A stretch of DNA of 7,181 nucleotides, from assembly GCA_016866375.1 (NCBI GenBank), contig VGMK01000104.1, positions 1 through 7,181 of the forward strand, written 5' to 3'. The notes below the pieces were generated by a model. It was not told where the DNA came from. It searched no databases and saw only the letters and a program-made list of their open reading frames with translations. The stretch comes from Bacteroidota bacterium. GTDB taxonomy: Bacteria; Bacteroidota; Bacteroidia; Flavobacteriales_D; Crocinitomicaceae. Shown piece by piece: positions 1 through 5,340 of the stretch (position 1 is the stretch's first letter; every line of letters begins with the position of its first letter). The position numbers were made by a program, and so were the translations under genes.

Positions 1-41
1 ACGAAGTTAAGTCTGATTTAACGGCTTTGATTGATTTTTAG
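1..41 (+). CDS. Possible 3' end of a gene lying to the left (last 12 codons and stop)
   Basis: Read with codons starting at 3, the window opens with EVKSDLTALIDF and a TAG stop at 39-41. The same tail, with conservative changes, recurs in each downstream repeat unit. There it is cut off by an in-frame TAA just upstream, so only this first copy can still belong to a complete gene. It may equally be one more truncated copy, because the sequence to the left is not visible. The tail is too short to assign a function. Confidence 0.35.
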   Translation, partial: EVKSDLTALIDF

Positions 42-269
42 TAGTCTAAATGTTATTCTTTAAGACCATTATTATTTTCTAAAATAACAAGTAGACTTGA
101 TTACCGTTGGTTCTAACGAAGTTAGGGTTGATTTGACTGCCCTAATCGAATTTTAATGGTCTATATGTTATTTTTTAAGACCATTATTATTTTATGAAAT
201 AACAAGTAGACTTGATTACCGTTGGTTCTAACGAAGTTAGGAGTGATTTGACTGCCCTAATTCAATTTT

Positions 270-300
270 AATGGTCTTAATGTTATTTTTTAAGACCATT
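270..300 (+). terminator. Terminator-like hairpin, best-preserved copy (third repeat unit)
   Basis: AATGGTCTTAA (270-280) and TTAAGACCATT (290-300) are perfect 11-bp complements around a 9-nt loop, placed directly after the tail's stop codon. A T-rich stretch (TTATTTTCT) follows. The equivalent hairpins in units 1 and 2 have shorter stems, and those in units 4 and 5 are weakened by mismatches (AAAACC instead of AAGACC). The stem is AT-rich and lacks a clean U-tract, so calling it an intrinsic terminator is an inference from its position after a stop codon. Confidence 0.5.
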
Positions 301-551
301 ATTATTTTCTAAAATAACAAGTAGACTTGATAACCGTTGGTTCTAACGAAGTTAGGGCTGATTTGATGGCCCTGATTGATTTTTAGTGGTCTATATGTTA
401 TTCTTTAAAACCATTATTATTTTCTAAAATAACTAGTAGACTTGATTACCTTTGGTTCTAACGAAGTTAGGGATGATTTGACGGCTCTGATCGATTTTTA
501 GCTGCCTATATGTTATTCTTTAAAACCAGTATTATTTTCTGAAATAACAAG

Positions 552-571
552 TAGGGGTGACTGGATTCGAA
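552..571 (-). other. tRNA 3'-end-like (or tmRNA 5'-end-like) remnant, possible attachment-site scar
   Basis: On the minus strand this segment reads as a T-loop (TTCGAAT), the 3' half of a T-stem (CCAGT), the 3' half of an acceptor stem (CACCCCT) and a discriminator A. It is the last 20 nt of a tRNA with the rest missing, since the expected partner ACTGG is absent upstream. That is the segment typically left behind when an element integrates at a tRNA gene. Read on the plus strand, 554-570 (GGGGTGACTGGATTCGA) resembles the 5' end of tmRNA, but nothing after it looks like tmRNA. The match is short, so either reading is tentative. Confidence 0.4.
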
Positions 572-610
572 AATAAATATTTTAAGAAATTGTTTTTATT
601 CATATATTAG

Positions 611-994
611 ACATCTAAAGTATATTCATTAAAAAGATTAGCAATTACACTCGAAAATCATAAAAGACAATACCCCATTTTTTATAAAAACTATAGATTT
701 TACATCTTCGTAGTTGGGGGAATATTTCTAATTTTTTTTATAGTCAAGGGTGCCATTAAATCAAAACCATCAGTTTGTGACTGCGACACTGTATTTCAAG
801 AGTATCTTCCGCCATTGAATGTAGTTGAACGAATTATGAATGAGGATCGTAAATATATAACAGGAAACCCAATTGAAAGAGCGCAAAGAGAATGTAGATT
901 GAAATGGAGTGATGAAATCACAAAAAAATATGGGAGTGTCTACTCAGGAAATAATACCGAAAGATTTTTTTCCGAAGAGTGCTCTTCAAAGTAA
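611..994 (+). pseudogene. Membrane-anchored hypothetical protein, start codon missing or 5'-truncated
   Basis: The frame is open for 127 codons from the TAG at 608-610 to the TAA at 992-994. It has protein-like content: a basic N-terminal part, one strongly hydrophobic segment (residues 30-45 of the open frame, including VVGGIFLIFFIV), then a polar domain with a CDCD motif (56-59) and two further cysteines near the C-terminus. That is the look of a small single-pass protein with an extracytoplasmic domain. I do not recognise the family. No ATG, GTG or TTG occurs in frame before Met76 (836), which lies beyond the hydrophobic segment, so starting there would discard the anchor. Either the 5' end was lost in the rearrangement that also ends the repeat array, or a rare start such as ATT (644 or 677) is used. 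It ends 26 bp before the next gene's ATG in the same orientation, so the two may once have been cotranscribed. Confidence 0.55.
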
Positions 995-1020
995 GTTGAT
1001 TGAAACATAAACTAAAAGAA

Positions 1021-2127
1021 ATGAAAATCTTTAAAATTTTTATCATTTCCACAATTTTTTTAACATCATGTAACACCAGTGTTAAAAATCAGGTTGAAGG
1101 AAAATATTTTTATGGTATCCTTTATGATAAGAATTCCGGGAGTAAGTCGTTATCATATTTCAAAGTGACTAAAGGCTCTATTGACCTTATTAGTTACTAC
1201 TTATCTGGTAGGAGTCGAAATCTTGATTCCATCAGCTCAATGAATGGAATTATATCAAATGATGGAACAATAAAATTGTTAAGTTACTTCACGGGAGAAG
1301 AAAAAGATCGTATAAATTGGGCAAAAATTTCCCTTAATGGTGACACCTGCATCATCTCAAATAGGGATAGTTCTTTTTACTTTATAGGGCAGTCTACCAC
1401 TCCCATAAGTATGGGTCCGGATAGTGCGAGTAAAATATCAATGTTAATAAATTTTAATAGCCACTTGACATCAAAATTTGGAGCACTATACACGGCTGAA
1501 AAGTATAACCCAATAGCTAAATATGTGTTGATATGTTCGTTATTAGACCCAAGTGACTTTTTTGGATATACTTTAGGATATTCTGATGAATATATCTTTG
1601 AAAACACGAATCCAATACCCGAAAAAACAGATTTTTTTATATTCTTTGATACACTTAGTAATCATAAAATCAATCCACAATTCAATAGTACCACATACCA
1701 GAAGTTAATGTTGAACTTACAAAGTAAATCGCCAATAGTTATACGAAAATCGATTCAGTCCACAACTTTTTCTGGAAACAAATTTAAAGACGGTGGGCTA
1801 ACCCGTTCCCAAATAGGCGATGCCTATGATTACGGAAATTATACAACAACTGAAACAAGCGATGAAATAGAACTTTACCAATATAATTCAATAAAAAATA
1901 AATTAGAATCTTTTAATATTGGATACATTAAAGGAGAAAATGACCCTAATTACAGAATTTATAACTTTAAAACTAAATCATACATACCTGAAACTGAAGG
2001 CAAAAGTGAATATATAGAGCTTTTAAGTAAAATTCAGTTTTTCATAAAACAGACATTTGACCAACAGAATAGCGATCCATATTATTCAAGACGCGGAAAC
2101 GGGAATTATATTAGAATTTTATTTTAG
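1021..2127 (+). CDS. Putative lipoprotein of unknown function (368 aa)
   Basis: The ATG at 1021 is preferred over an in-frame TTG at 1000. It gives a standard lipoprotein signal, MKIFKIFIISTIFLTSC, with lysines, a hydrophobic core and the lipid-attachment cysteine at residue 17. After export and lipidation the protein would sit in the cell envelope. The mature part is rich in Ser, Asn, Tyr and Ile, has no further membrane segment, and alternates beta-type stretches with polar turns. Residues from about 120 on show no catalytic motif I recognise. There is no Shine-Dalgarno sequence before the ATG. The gene follows the start-less frame 611-994 by 26 bp, so cotranscription is possible. The sequence is AT-rich like the genes around it and unlike the recombinase module to the right. 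Lipoprotein assignment is firm; biological role is unknown. Confidence 0.85.
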   Translation: MKIFKIFIISTIFLTSCNTSVKNQVEGKYFYGILYDKNSGSKSLSYFKVTKGSIDLISYYLSGRSRNLDSISSMNGIISNDGTIKLLSYFTGEEKDRINWAKISLNGDTCIISNRDSSFYFIGQSTTPISMGPDSASKISMLINFNSHLTSKFGALYTAEKYNPIAKYVLICSLLDPSDFFGYTLGYSDEYIFENTNPIPEKTDFFIFFDTLSNHKINPQFNSTTYQKLMLNLQSKSPIVIRKSIQSTTFSGNKFKDGGLTRSQIGDAYDYGNYTTTETSDEIELYQYNSIKNKLESFNIGYIKGENDPNYRIYNFKTKSYIPETEGKSEYIELLSKIQFFIKQTFDQQNSDPYYSRRGNGNYIRILF

Positions 2128-2260
2128 ATACGAGTTTTTCAATTCTTGATCCTCGTTCTTTTTGCACCGCTCTTATTAAATATCATTAATAGCGTTTCAA
2201 AAAAAAGGAGCAAAAATTAAAACGATTTATTATGACCTAATTATTTTTGGTGAGATATTT
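2128..2260. other. Intergenic stretch with no supported gene
   Basis: AT-rich DNA follows the 368-aa lipoprotein gene. The only local signals are an imperfect long-loop inverted repeat (ACGAG at 2130, CTCGT about 20 nt later) that could help end transcription, and an AAGGAG near 2206 that has no start codon at a useful distance. I find no credible open frame on either strand. With the remnant at 2261-2427 and the bare stretch 2428-2613, this makes up the 486 bp between the two convergent lipoprotein genes. Confidence 0.6.
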
Positions 2261-2427
2261 TTATTGTGCCTTTCGTGAAATAATATCTTTTTTCATTGCA
2301 GCTGTATGTATAACTCCCGTTTAATTAATTGTGGCTTCATCTGATATATTTGGTGCCCCAGTATTTGTGCAACCTAAAAAAAATAGGTTTAAGATTATTA
2401 AAGAAATGATGCATTTAATTTTTACAT
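2261..2427 (-). pseudogene. Decayed small lipoprotein remnant
   Basis: On the minus strand one frame reads KIKCIISLIILNLFFLGC followed by TNTGAPNISDEATIN, a stop (TAA at 2321-2323), then TGVIHTAAMKKDIISRKAQ and a final TAA at 2261-2263. The first part is a well-formed lipoprotein signal with the lipobox LGC at about 2369. The ATG at 2425-2427 is out of frame with it by two bases (ATG-TA-AAA-ATT), and the in-frame stop separates two halves that otherwise read as one peptide of about 50 residues. A frame break at the start plus an internal stop suggest a dead gene. If alive, it would be a very short lipopeptide using a non-standard start. The long T-run before the lipobox is a plausible slippage site. 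I do not recognise the protein. Confidence 0.42.
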
Positions 2428-2613
2428 GCCAAATAAGTTCATAAAACGCAATGCTTATACAGATAGATTTTTGACGATTTTGATAAATTTTATTTCTTTT
2501 AATGTTTTATTATTTTTTCATATACGACCACTATCAACAAAAAAAAGACTTGTTAATAAAACGGTAGGACTCAATTCATAAATTATCAATTATTTTCCCC
2601 ATTTTAATAGAAA
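2428..2613. other. Intergenic stretch with no supported gene
   Basis: Very AT-rich DNA lies between the lipoprotein remnant and the 3' end of the minus-strand 188-aa lipoprotein gene. Short lysine-rich frames on the minus strand are open only because of composition. It could hold the 3' untranslated region of the 188-aa gene and the promoter of the remnant, but I see no clear terminator stem or promoter boxes. Confidence 0.55.
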
Positions 2614-3180
2614 TTATCGCAGTGTCCCGTCGGATGTGAATACACCATTTCGGCTTGGATATTCTTGCTCATCGAGTTGCTCAAAAATTCGCGGCTCAAT
2701 AAATTTAGATTCATTATAGGCATTTGTAATCATGTATCTTTTAGATAGCAATTCATATCCATTGTAGTAACCTGCCTTCTCATTTTCTAGAAGGATGACC
2801 TTGCTATCCGTTTTAAGCCACCTATATTCCTGCGACCAGTTTGATGCATCATCGATCCGATACGTATAAATAAGTTCCTCTTCATTAATTTGATTATTTG
2901 GACAACCTTTATGCCAGGCATATAACTTTACTGTTTTATCATCGATTACTGTCACTCGTTTGATATCCGGGTCAGTACACTCCTTAATCAAGGATGACTT
3001 TTGAAATTCAAAAGATTTTCCTGGGGTGAATGATGCAATGTCAAACTTTCGTTGGTCCGTAACTGTGCCTCCGTCCTCATTCGCTGTTGCTGATTTCCCA
3101 TTTCCGCAGGACAAAGTAAACAAAAGGGACAGAGTGAAAATTGCCAATAATCCAATTGATCGAAGGGGTATTGAGTTCAT
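2614..3180 (-). CDS. Putative lipoprotein of unknown function (188 aa)
   Basis: The N-terminus MNSIPLRSIGLLAIFTLSLL leads through a hydrophobic stretch to FTLSC, with the predicted lipidated cysteine at residue 25. The lipobox is weaker than consensus (T at -3, L at -2). A low-complexity linker (GNGKSATANEDGGTVTDQ, residues 26-43) follows, as is usual between a lipid anchor and a folded domain. The domain (about 45-188) has two cysteines (CTDPDIK and KGCPNN) that could form a disulfide, and several beta-type stretches rich in Tyr and Trp. No catalytic motif is evident and I do not recognise the family. The start ATG at 3180 has no Shine-Dalgarno sequence. The gene lies 56 bp downstream of the two-helix membrane protein gene on the same strand, so the two may form an operon. 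Confidence 0.82.
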   Translation of the reverse strand: MNSIPLRSIGLLAIFTLSLLFTLSCGNGKSATANEDGGTVTDQRKFDIASFTPGKSFEFQKSSLIKECTDPDIKRVTVIDDKTVKLYAWHKGCPNNQINEEELIYTYRIDDASNWSQEYRWLKTDSKVILLENEKAGYYNGYELLSKRYMITNAYNESKFIEPRIFEQLDEQEYPSRNGVFTSDGTLR

Positions 3181-3236
3181 TTTAGGTAATTTTTTGGAAA
3201 AAAGTGATACTTAAAGGTATTAATTTTTTAAAACAA

Positions 3237-3767
3237 TTATCTAAGAACTGCTTTGTCTCTTGATTCGATAATTTTTTTTCGTAGCTCTTTCAATTCTTCA
3301 AACTTTCCTTTGCAAATTTCAATATTGCTAAAGACTCTTTCTTTTGGATTAGTACTATCTTTTGTTTGTACAGAGCAATACAAGGATAAATCACTGCTTT
3401 TATAGTCAATTCTCTTTATTCTTCTAATTTTCACATTTTGTACTTGAGCAGCAAAGAGTAGAATTATTGTACCACCCCAAGTCATCCAGTTTACTTTATG
3501 TTCTTCTCTAAGGGATCTACCATCCCGGCTATAGAGGTTTTCATAAAATACCATAGGGTTATATAAATAATTTACTGAGATGCCCAGAAGGATAAGGCCT
3601 GCAATAAGGTAGACGATTAATAAAGTCTTGTGTTTTTTTGTATTCTGTTCAAATGTATAATCTCCAACTGTTTGGATTTTATTTAAGGCTATTTTTGTAC
3701 CATCTTTAGTTATTAAATAATCTTCGTATATTTCAATTGCGTCAGAGGCTGCAGTAGTAAATTTCAT
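3237..3767 (-). CDS. Two-helix membrane protein of unknown function (176 aa)
   Basis: The N-terminal 46 residues are soluble and beta-rich (AIEIYEDYLITKDGTKIALN). A membrane helix at about 48-69 (TLLIVYLIAGLILLGISVNY), a charged loop of about 25 residues (SRDGRSLREEHK) and a second helix at about 94-109 follow. The C-terminal part (110-176) is charged, with a KIRRIKRI stretch just after helix 2 and a Lys/Glu-rich amphipathic end. From memory the layout recalls short PH-like or DUF6232-like proteins with a helical hairpin between two beta halves, but I cannot confirm membership. Many basic residues flank both ends of the hairpin, so both soluble parts may face the cytoplasm. The start ATG at 3767 is the only reasonable one and has no Shine-Dalgarno sequence. 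It is divergent from the next gene with only 26 bp between the starts. Confidence 0.8.
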   Translation of the reverse strand: MKFTTAASDAIEIYEDYLITKDGTKIALNKIQTVGDYTFEQNTKKHKTLLIVYLIAGLILLGISVNYLYNPMVFYENLYSRDGRSLREEHKVNWMTWGGTIILLFAAQVQNVKIRRIKRIDYKSSDLSLYCSVQTKDSTNPKERVFSNIEICKGKFEELKELRKKIIESRDKAVLR

Positions 3768-3793
3768 GTCTATAATTTTTAATACTTTAAATT
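3768..3793. promoter_or_regulatory. 26-bp divergent intergenic gap with no room for two conventional promoters
   Basis: The start codons of the minus-strand membrane protein and the plus-strand lipoprotein are separated by only GTCTATAATTTTTAATACTT plus TAAATT. There is no ribosome-binding site for either gene. Any promoters must overlap, lie inside the opposite gene or give nearly leaderless messages. A TATAAT-like hexamer (CTATAATT, 3770-3777) and TACTTTA (3783-3789) are present, but I cannot assign them to a gene. Confidence 0.3.
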
Positions 3794-4144
3794 ATGAAAA
3801 ATCTTTATTTTGTTTTTCTTTTTCTCTTCACACTTTCGGGATGTGCACCAACTGAATTATCAGAAGTGACAAACATCGATGCCGCAAAAAAAAGAGTCGA
3901 TTGGTTAATTTCAAAGCACATCGATGAATACAACAGCTTATGTAGTCAATCAAGGAATGATGCAACTAAGTTAAAATTTGAGAATCTAAAATTTCGTATT
4001 GATGAATACTGGACTTGCGGTGAAAAATGTATCAAGTTGGATGCAATTGATCAAAATAAAGTTACTAAATACGCAATTGAAAAGTTGGAGTCTAACAAGG
4101 GTCTTATTACTTTATCTGAGACGGGATTCATAGATTGTTGGTAA
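3794..4144 (+). CDS. Small cysteine-containing lipoprotein (116 aa)
   Basis: MKNLYFVFLFLFTLSGC is a textbook lipoprotein signal with lipobox LSGC and the lipidated cysteine at residue 17. The mature part of about 100 residues has four more cysteines (50, 75, 79 and 115), two of them in WTCGEKC, which could make two disulfides in the periplasm or at the surface. A helical region (about 28-70, AAKKRVDWLISKHIDEYNSL) precedes the CxxxC. The protein ends immediately after the last cysteine (DCW). No known family is recognised. The CxxxC is not a thioredoxin-type CxxC, so a redox role is not supported. The ATG at 3794 lies 26 bp from the divergent membrane protein gene and lacks a Shine-Dalgarno sequence. 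A hairpin at 4164-4193 follows the stop. Confidence 0.82.
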   Translation: MKNLYFVFLFLFTLSGCAPTELSEVTNIDAAKKRVDWLISKHIDEYNSLCSQSRNDATKLKFENLKFRIDEYWTCGEKCIKLDAIDQNKVTKYAIEKLESNKGLITLSETGFIDCW

Positions 4145-4163
4145 TCAATACTATGTGGCAGTA

Positions 4164-4193
4164 TTTTGCCTTTATTCTACTTGTATGGCAAAA
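4164..4193 (+). terminator. Possible terminator hairpin after the 116-aa lipoprotein gene
   Basis: TTTTGCC (4164-4170) and GGCAAAA (4187-4193) are perfect complements around a 16-nt loop, 19 bp after the stop codon. The right arm is followed by ATTTCTT, only a weak T-tract. The loop is longer than usual for an intrinsic terminator, so this is a position-based suggestion. Confidence 0.35.
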
Positions 4194-4240
4194 ATTTCTT
4201 GAAATAAATGGAACTTAAAGGTTTGTTTAGTTAAAAAGTA

Positions 4241-4274
4241 TTTAATTTTATCTAATTATTTAGATAAAATTAAA
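4241..4274. repeat. Perfect 15-bp inverted repeat with 4-nt loop upstream of the MerR-like gene
   Basis: TTTAATTTTATCTAA (4241-4255), loop TTAT, then TTAGATAAAATTAAA (4260-4274): all 15 positions pair. It sits about 80 bp before the TTG start of the MerR-like gene, close to where base composition changes from AT-rich orphan genes to the recombinase module. It could be a terminator working in both directions, an operator for the dimeric MerR-like protein, or part of the element's left boundary. The sequence cannot decide between these. The stem is nearly all A/T, but a 15-bp perfect repeat is unlikely by chance. Confidence 0.75.
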
Positions 4275-4296
4275 AATATCAACACTATTAGAAGTT

Positions 4297-4320
4297 TAGC
4301 TCTTGAGCTAGTATCTCAAG
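4297..4320. promoter_or_regulatory. Overlapping palindromes, candidate operator of the MerR-like gene
   Basis: TAGCTC-TT-GAGCTA (4297-4310) is a perfect 6-2-6 palindrome. It overlaps a second inverted repeat, CTTGAG (4302-4307) with CTCAAG (4315-4320), 36-59 bp before the TTG start. MerR-family dimers bind such dyads in their own promoters, which makes autoregulation plausible. I could not place -33/-7 boxes with confidence around it. The stretch 4145-4355 otherwise holds only the hairpins listed here. Confidence 0.35.
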
Positions 4321-4355
4321 CTTTAAAAGAGGACCCTGTACACTTTTTTCTCGAT

Positions 4356-5246
4356 TTGCAGGCTCTTTCCAGCAGGGATTTAACCATTTCGGATGTTGGG
4401 GTGGAGGGGATTGACAGTAAAATTTTGTGGGTCTGGAAAAACAAGGGTTTACTGCCCCACCATGTAGAAAAAAAGGACAGGCGGATCTGGGGGAAATTTA
4501 GCTTTATAGAGGTCTGCTGGCTTAGACTGCTGGTAGAACTAAGGTCGGTGGGGGTGGGGATGGAAAAGCTGAAGGAAGTTTCCGATTTTTTTCACCCCCC
4601 GGACTTTGCAAAAAATTATTTAGCTGCTGGAAGGGTAGATTTTAGCCTGATTCGCCCAGATTTTGCCGATTTGATCGTAGAAAAAAATTTAGTCAAAGAC
4701 GGCAAAGTGCAGGTTAGCCCCGATCTTGAAAAAATTTTAGAAAATCTACAATTTTCACTGTTTTCCCTACTTCTGTACAGCACCATTTTACAGCGGGCCA
4801 ACTACGTTCTTGTTTTTGACGGTCAAAAAAATTTTGACCTCCTTGATGTAGAAAAAATTCAAGCAGACCCCTTGATGGGGTTTGAAGACCTGATCAAGCT
4901 GCTAAACAAGCCCAATTCCGTGTTAATCAACATTCGCTCGATTATCATGGAAATTTCCAAGACACATGAATATTTTTCAAGTAAACCCGAACTCAGTCAA
5001 AAAATTTCAGAAAGTTCTGTAGAGCTTCTAAAAAAGCAATTTGCTGAAAATAATGTAGAGGAAGTCACTATCAGGACCAGTAAAGACGGTAGACCGGTAG
5101 TACATCTGTCCAGACCGATGAATTTTGACGACTTAGACCAAGAAATTAGAAAACTAACTAAAAAAGGCACGTTTCGAGATATCATCATCAAGTCAAGAGA
5201 CGGCAGACTAAAATATTTTGAGCGGACAGAAGTCATTAGACTCTAA
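4356..5246 (+). CDS. MerR-like HTH DNA-binding protein of a mobile element (296 aa)
   Basis: Residues 8-75 fit the winged-helix MerR DNA-binding domain: a first helix (LTISDVGVEGIDSKILWVWK), the family's GLLP turn (31-34), a basic wing (KKDRRIWGKFSF, 39-50), then the second helix pair (IEVCWLRLLVELRSVGVGMEKLKEV). WVW replaces the usual RYYE before the GLLP. The C-terminal 220 residues are not a known MerR effector domain: mixed helices, then two similar beta-hairpin stretches around DGR at 244-246 and 282-284. It heads a plus-strand set with the 41-aa peptide and the serine recombinase, so it may regulate recombinase expression or bind the attachment site to set recombination direction (inference). 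The only usable start is TTG at 4356. The frame is open back to 4203 with no ATG, GTG or TTG, so the true N-terminus is uncertain. Base composition is richer in G/C than the genes to the left. Confidence 0.8.
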   Translation: MQALSSRDLTISDVGVEGIDSKILWVWKNKGLLPHHVEKKDRRIWGKFSFIEVCWLRLLVELRSVGVGMEKLKEVSDFFHPPDFAKNYLAAGRVDFSLIRPDFADLIVEKNLVKDGKVQVSPDLEKILENLQFSLFSLLLYSTILQRANYVLVFDGQKNFDLLDVEKIQADPLMGFEDLIKLLNKPNSVLINIRSIIMEISKTHEYFSSKPELSQKISESSVELLKKQFAENNVEEVTIRTSKDGRPVVHLSRPMNFDDLDQEIRKLTKKGTFRDIIIKSRDGRLKYFERTEVIRL

Positions 5247-5294
5247 AAGTTCTTTTTATACGTACTGAGGTTCTCAGACGCATTGTAAACCCGC

Positions 5295-5323
5295 AGACCC
5301 ATACGGAGTGCCCCCGTCGGTCT
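5295..5323 (+). promoter_or_regulatory. Structured hairpin between the MerR-like gene and the small ORF
   Basis: AGACC (5295-5299) pairs with GGTCT (5319-5323), and inside it ACGG (5303-5306) pairs with CCGT (5314-5317) around loop AGTGCCC. A smaller stem CTGAG-GTT-CTCAG lies just upstream (5265-5277). This 94-bp gap is G/C-rich compared with its surroundings. The structure could modulate translation of the small ORF or act as a processing or termination signal. No T-tract follows, so an intrinsic terminator is unlikely. The region may also be coding if the small ORF starts at GTG 5308. Confidence 0.35.
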
Positions 5324-5340
5324 ACCCATTCATTGAAGCA

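Larger units (their letters stand above)
1..554. repeat. Tandem array of 115-bp units, about 4.8 copies
   Basis: Units begin at 1, 116, 231, 346 and 461 with the landmark ACGAAGTTA, so the period is exactly 115 bp with no indel between copies. The fifth copy stops at about 554. Copies differ by scattered substitutions only. Every unit contains, in order, a short palindrome CTAAC-GAA-GTTAG, the last codons of an open frame ending in TAG or TAA (translation like NEVRVDLTALIEF-stop), a hairpin built on GGTCT/AGACC, and an AT-rich segment ending AAATAACAAGTAG. The frame upstream of the tail holds a TAA in every copy, so the repeats are not complete genes. The first copy may be the true 3' end of a gene to the left, with the rest being duplications of that gene end plus its terminator. 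The array touches the window edge, so its full length is unknown. There are no unique spacers, so it is not a CRISPR array. Confidence 0.93.

Noticed and set aside
100..480. Integron attC sites (CTAAC-GAA-GTTAG palindrome, GTTRRRY-like core)
   Set aside because: The palindrome has only a 3-nt centre, units abut with no gene cassettes between them, only unit 1 (GTTAAGT) fits the GTTRRRY core while GTTAGGG and GTTAGGA do not, and no IntI-type tyrosine integrase is present.
1..554. CRISPR array
   Set aside because: The 115-bp period has no unique spacers. Whole units repeat with scattered substitutions.
554..900. Complete tmRNA gene
   Set aside because: Only the first 17 nt resemble a tmRNA 5' end. 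No tag-peptide ORF, pseudoknots or matching 3' tRNA-like half follows.
1000..1020. TTG start at 1000 for the 368-aa lipoprotein
   Set aside because: It adds a charged MKHKLKE stretch before a complete signal peptide that begins at the ATG at 1021.
1377..1607. 76-aa ORF on the minus strand
   Set aside because: It lies wholly inside the 368-aa lipoprotein gene and has no signal or motif of its own.
3026..3214. 62-aa ORF on the plus strand
   Set aside because: It is antisense to the signal peptide and N-terminus of the 188-aa lipoprotein, and its composition is what that would give.
3203..4230. Direct repeat ACTTAAAGGT near 3211 and 4213 as element ends
   Set aside because: Only about 10 bp match and the flanks diverge, as expected by chance in this AT-rich DNA.
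4616..4801. 61-aa minus-strand ORF, and similar frames at 4997-5236 and 6220-6423
   Set aside because: They are antisense shadows of the MerR-like and recombinase genes, rich in Ser/Leu from the reversed Lys/Glu codons.
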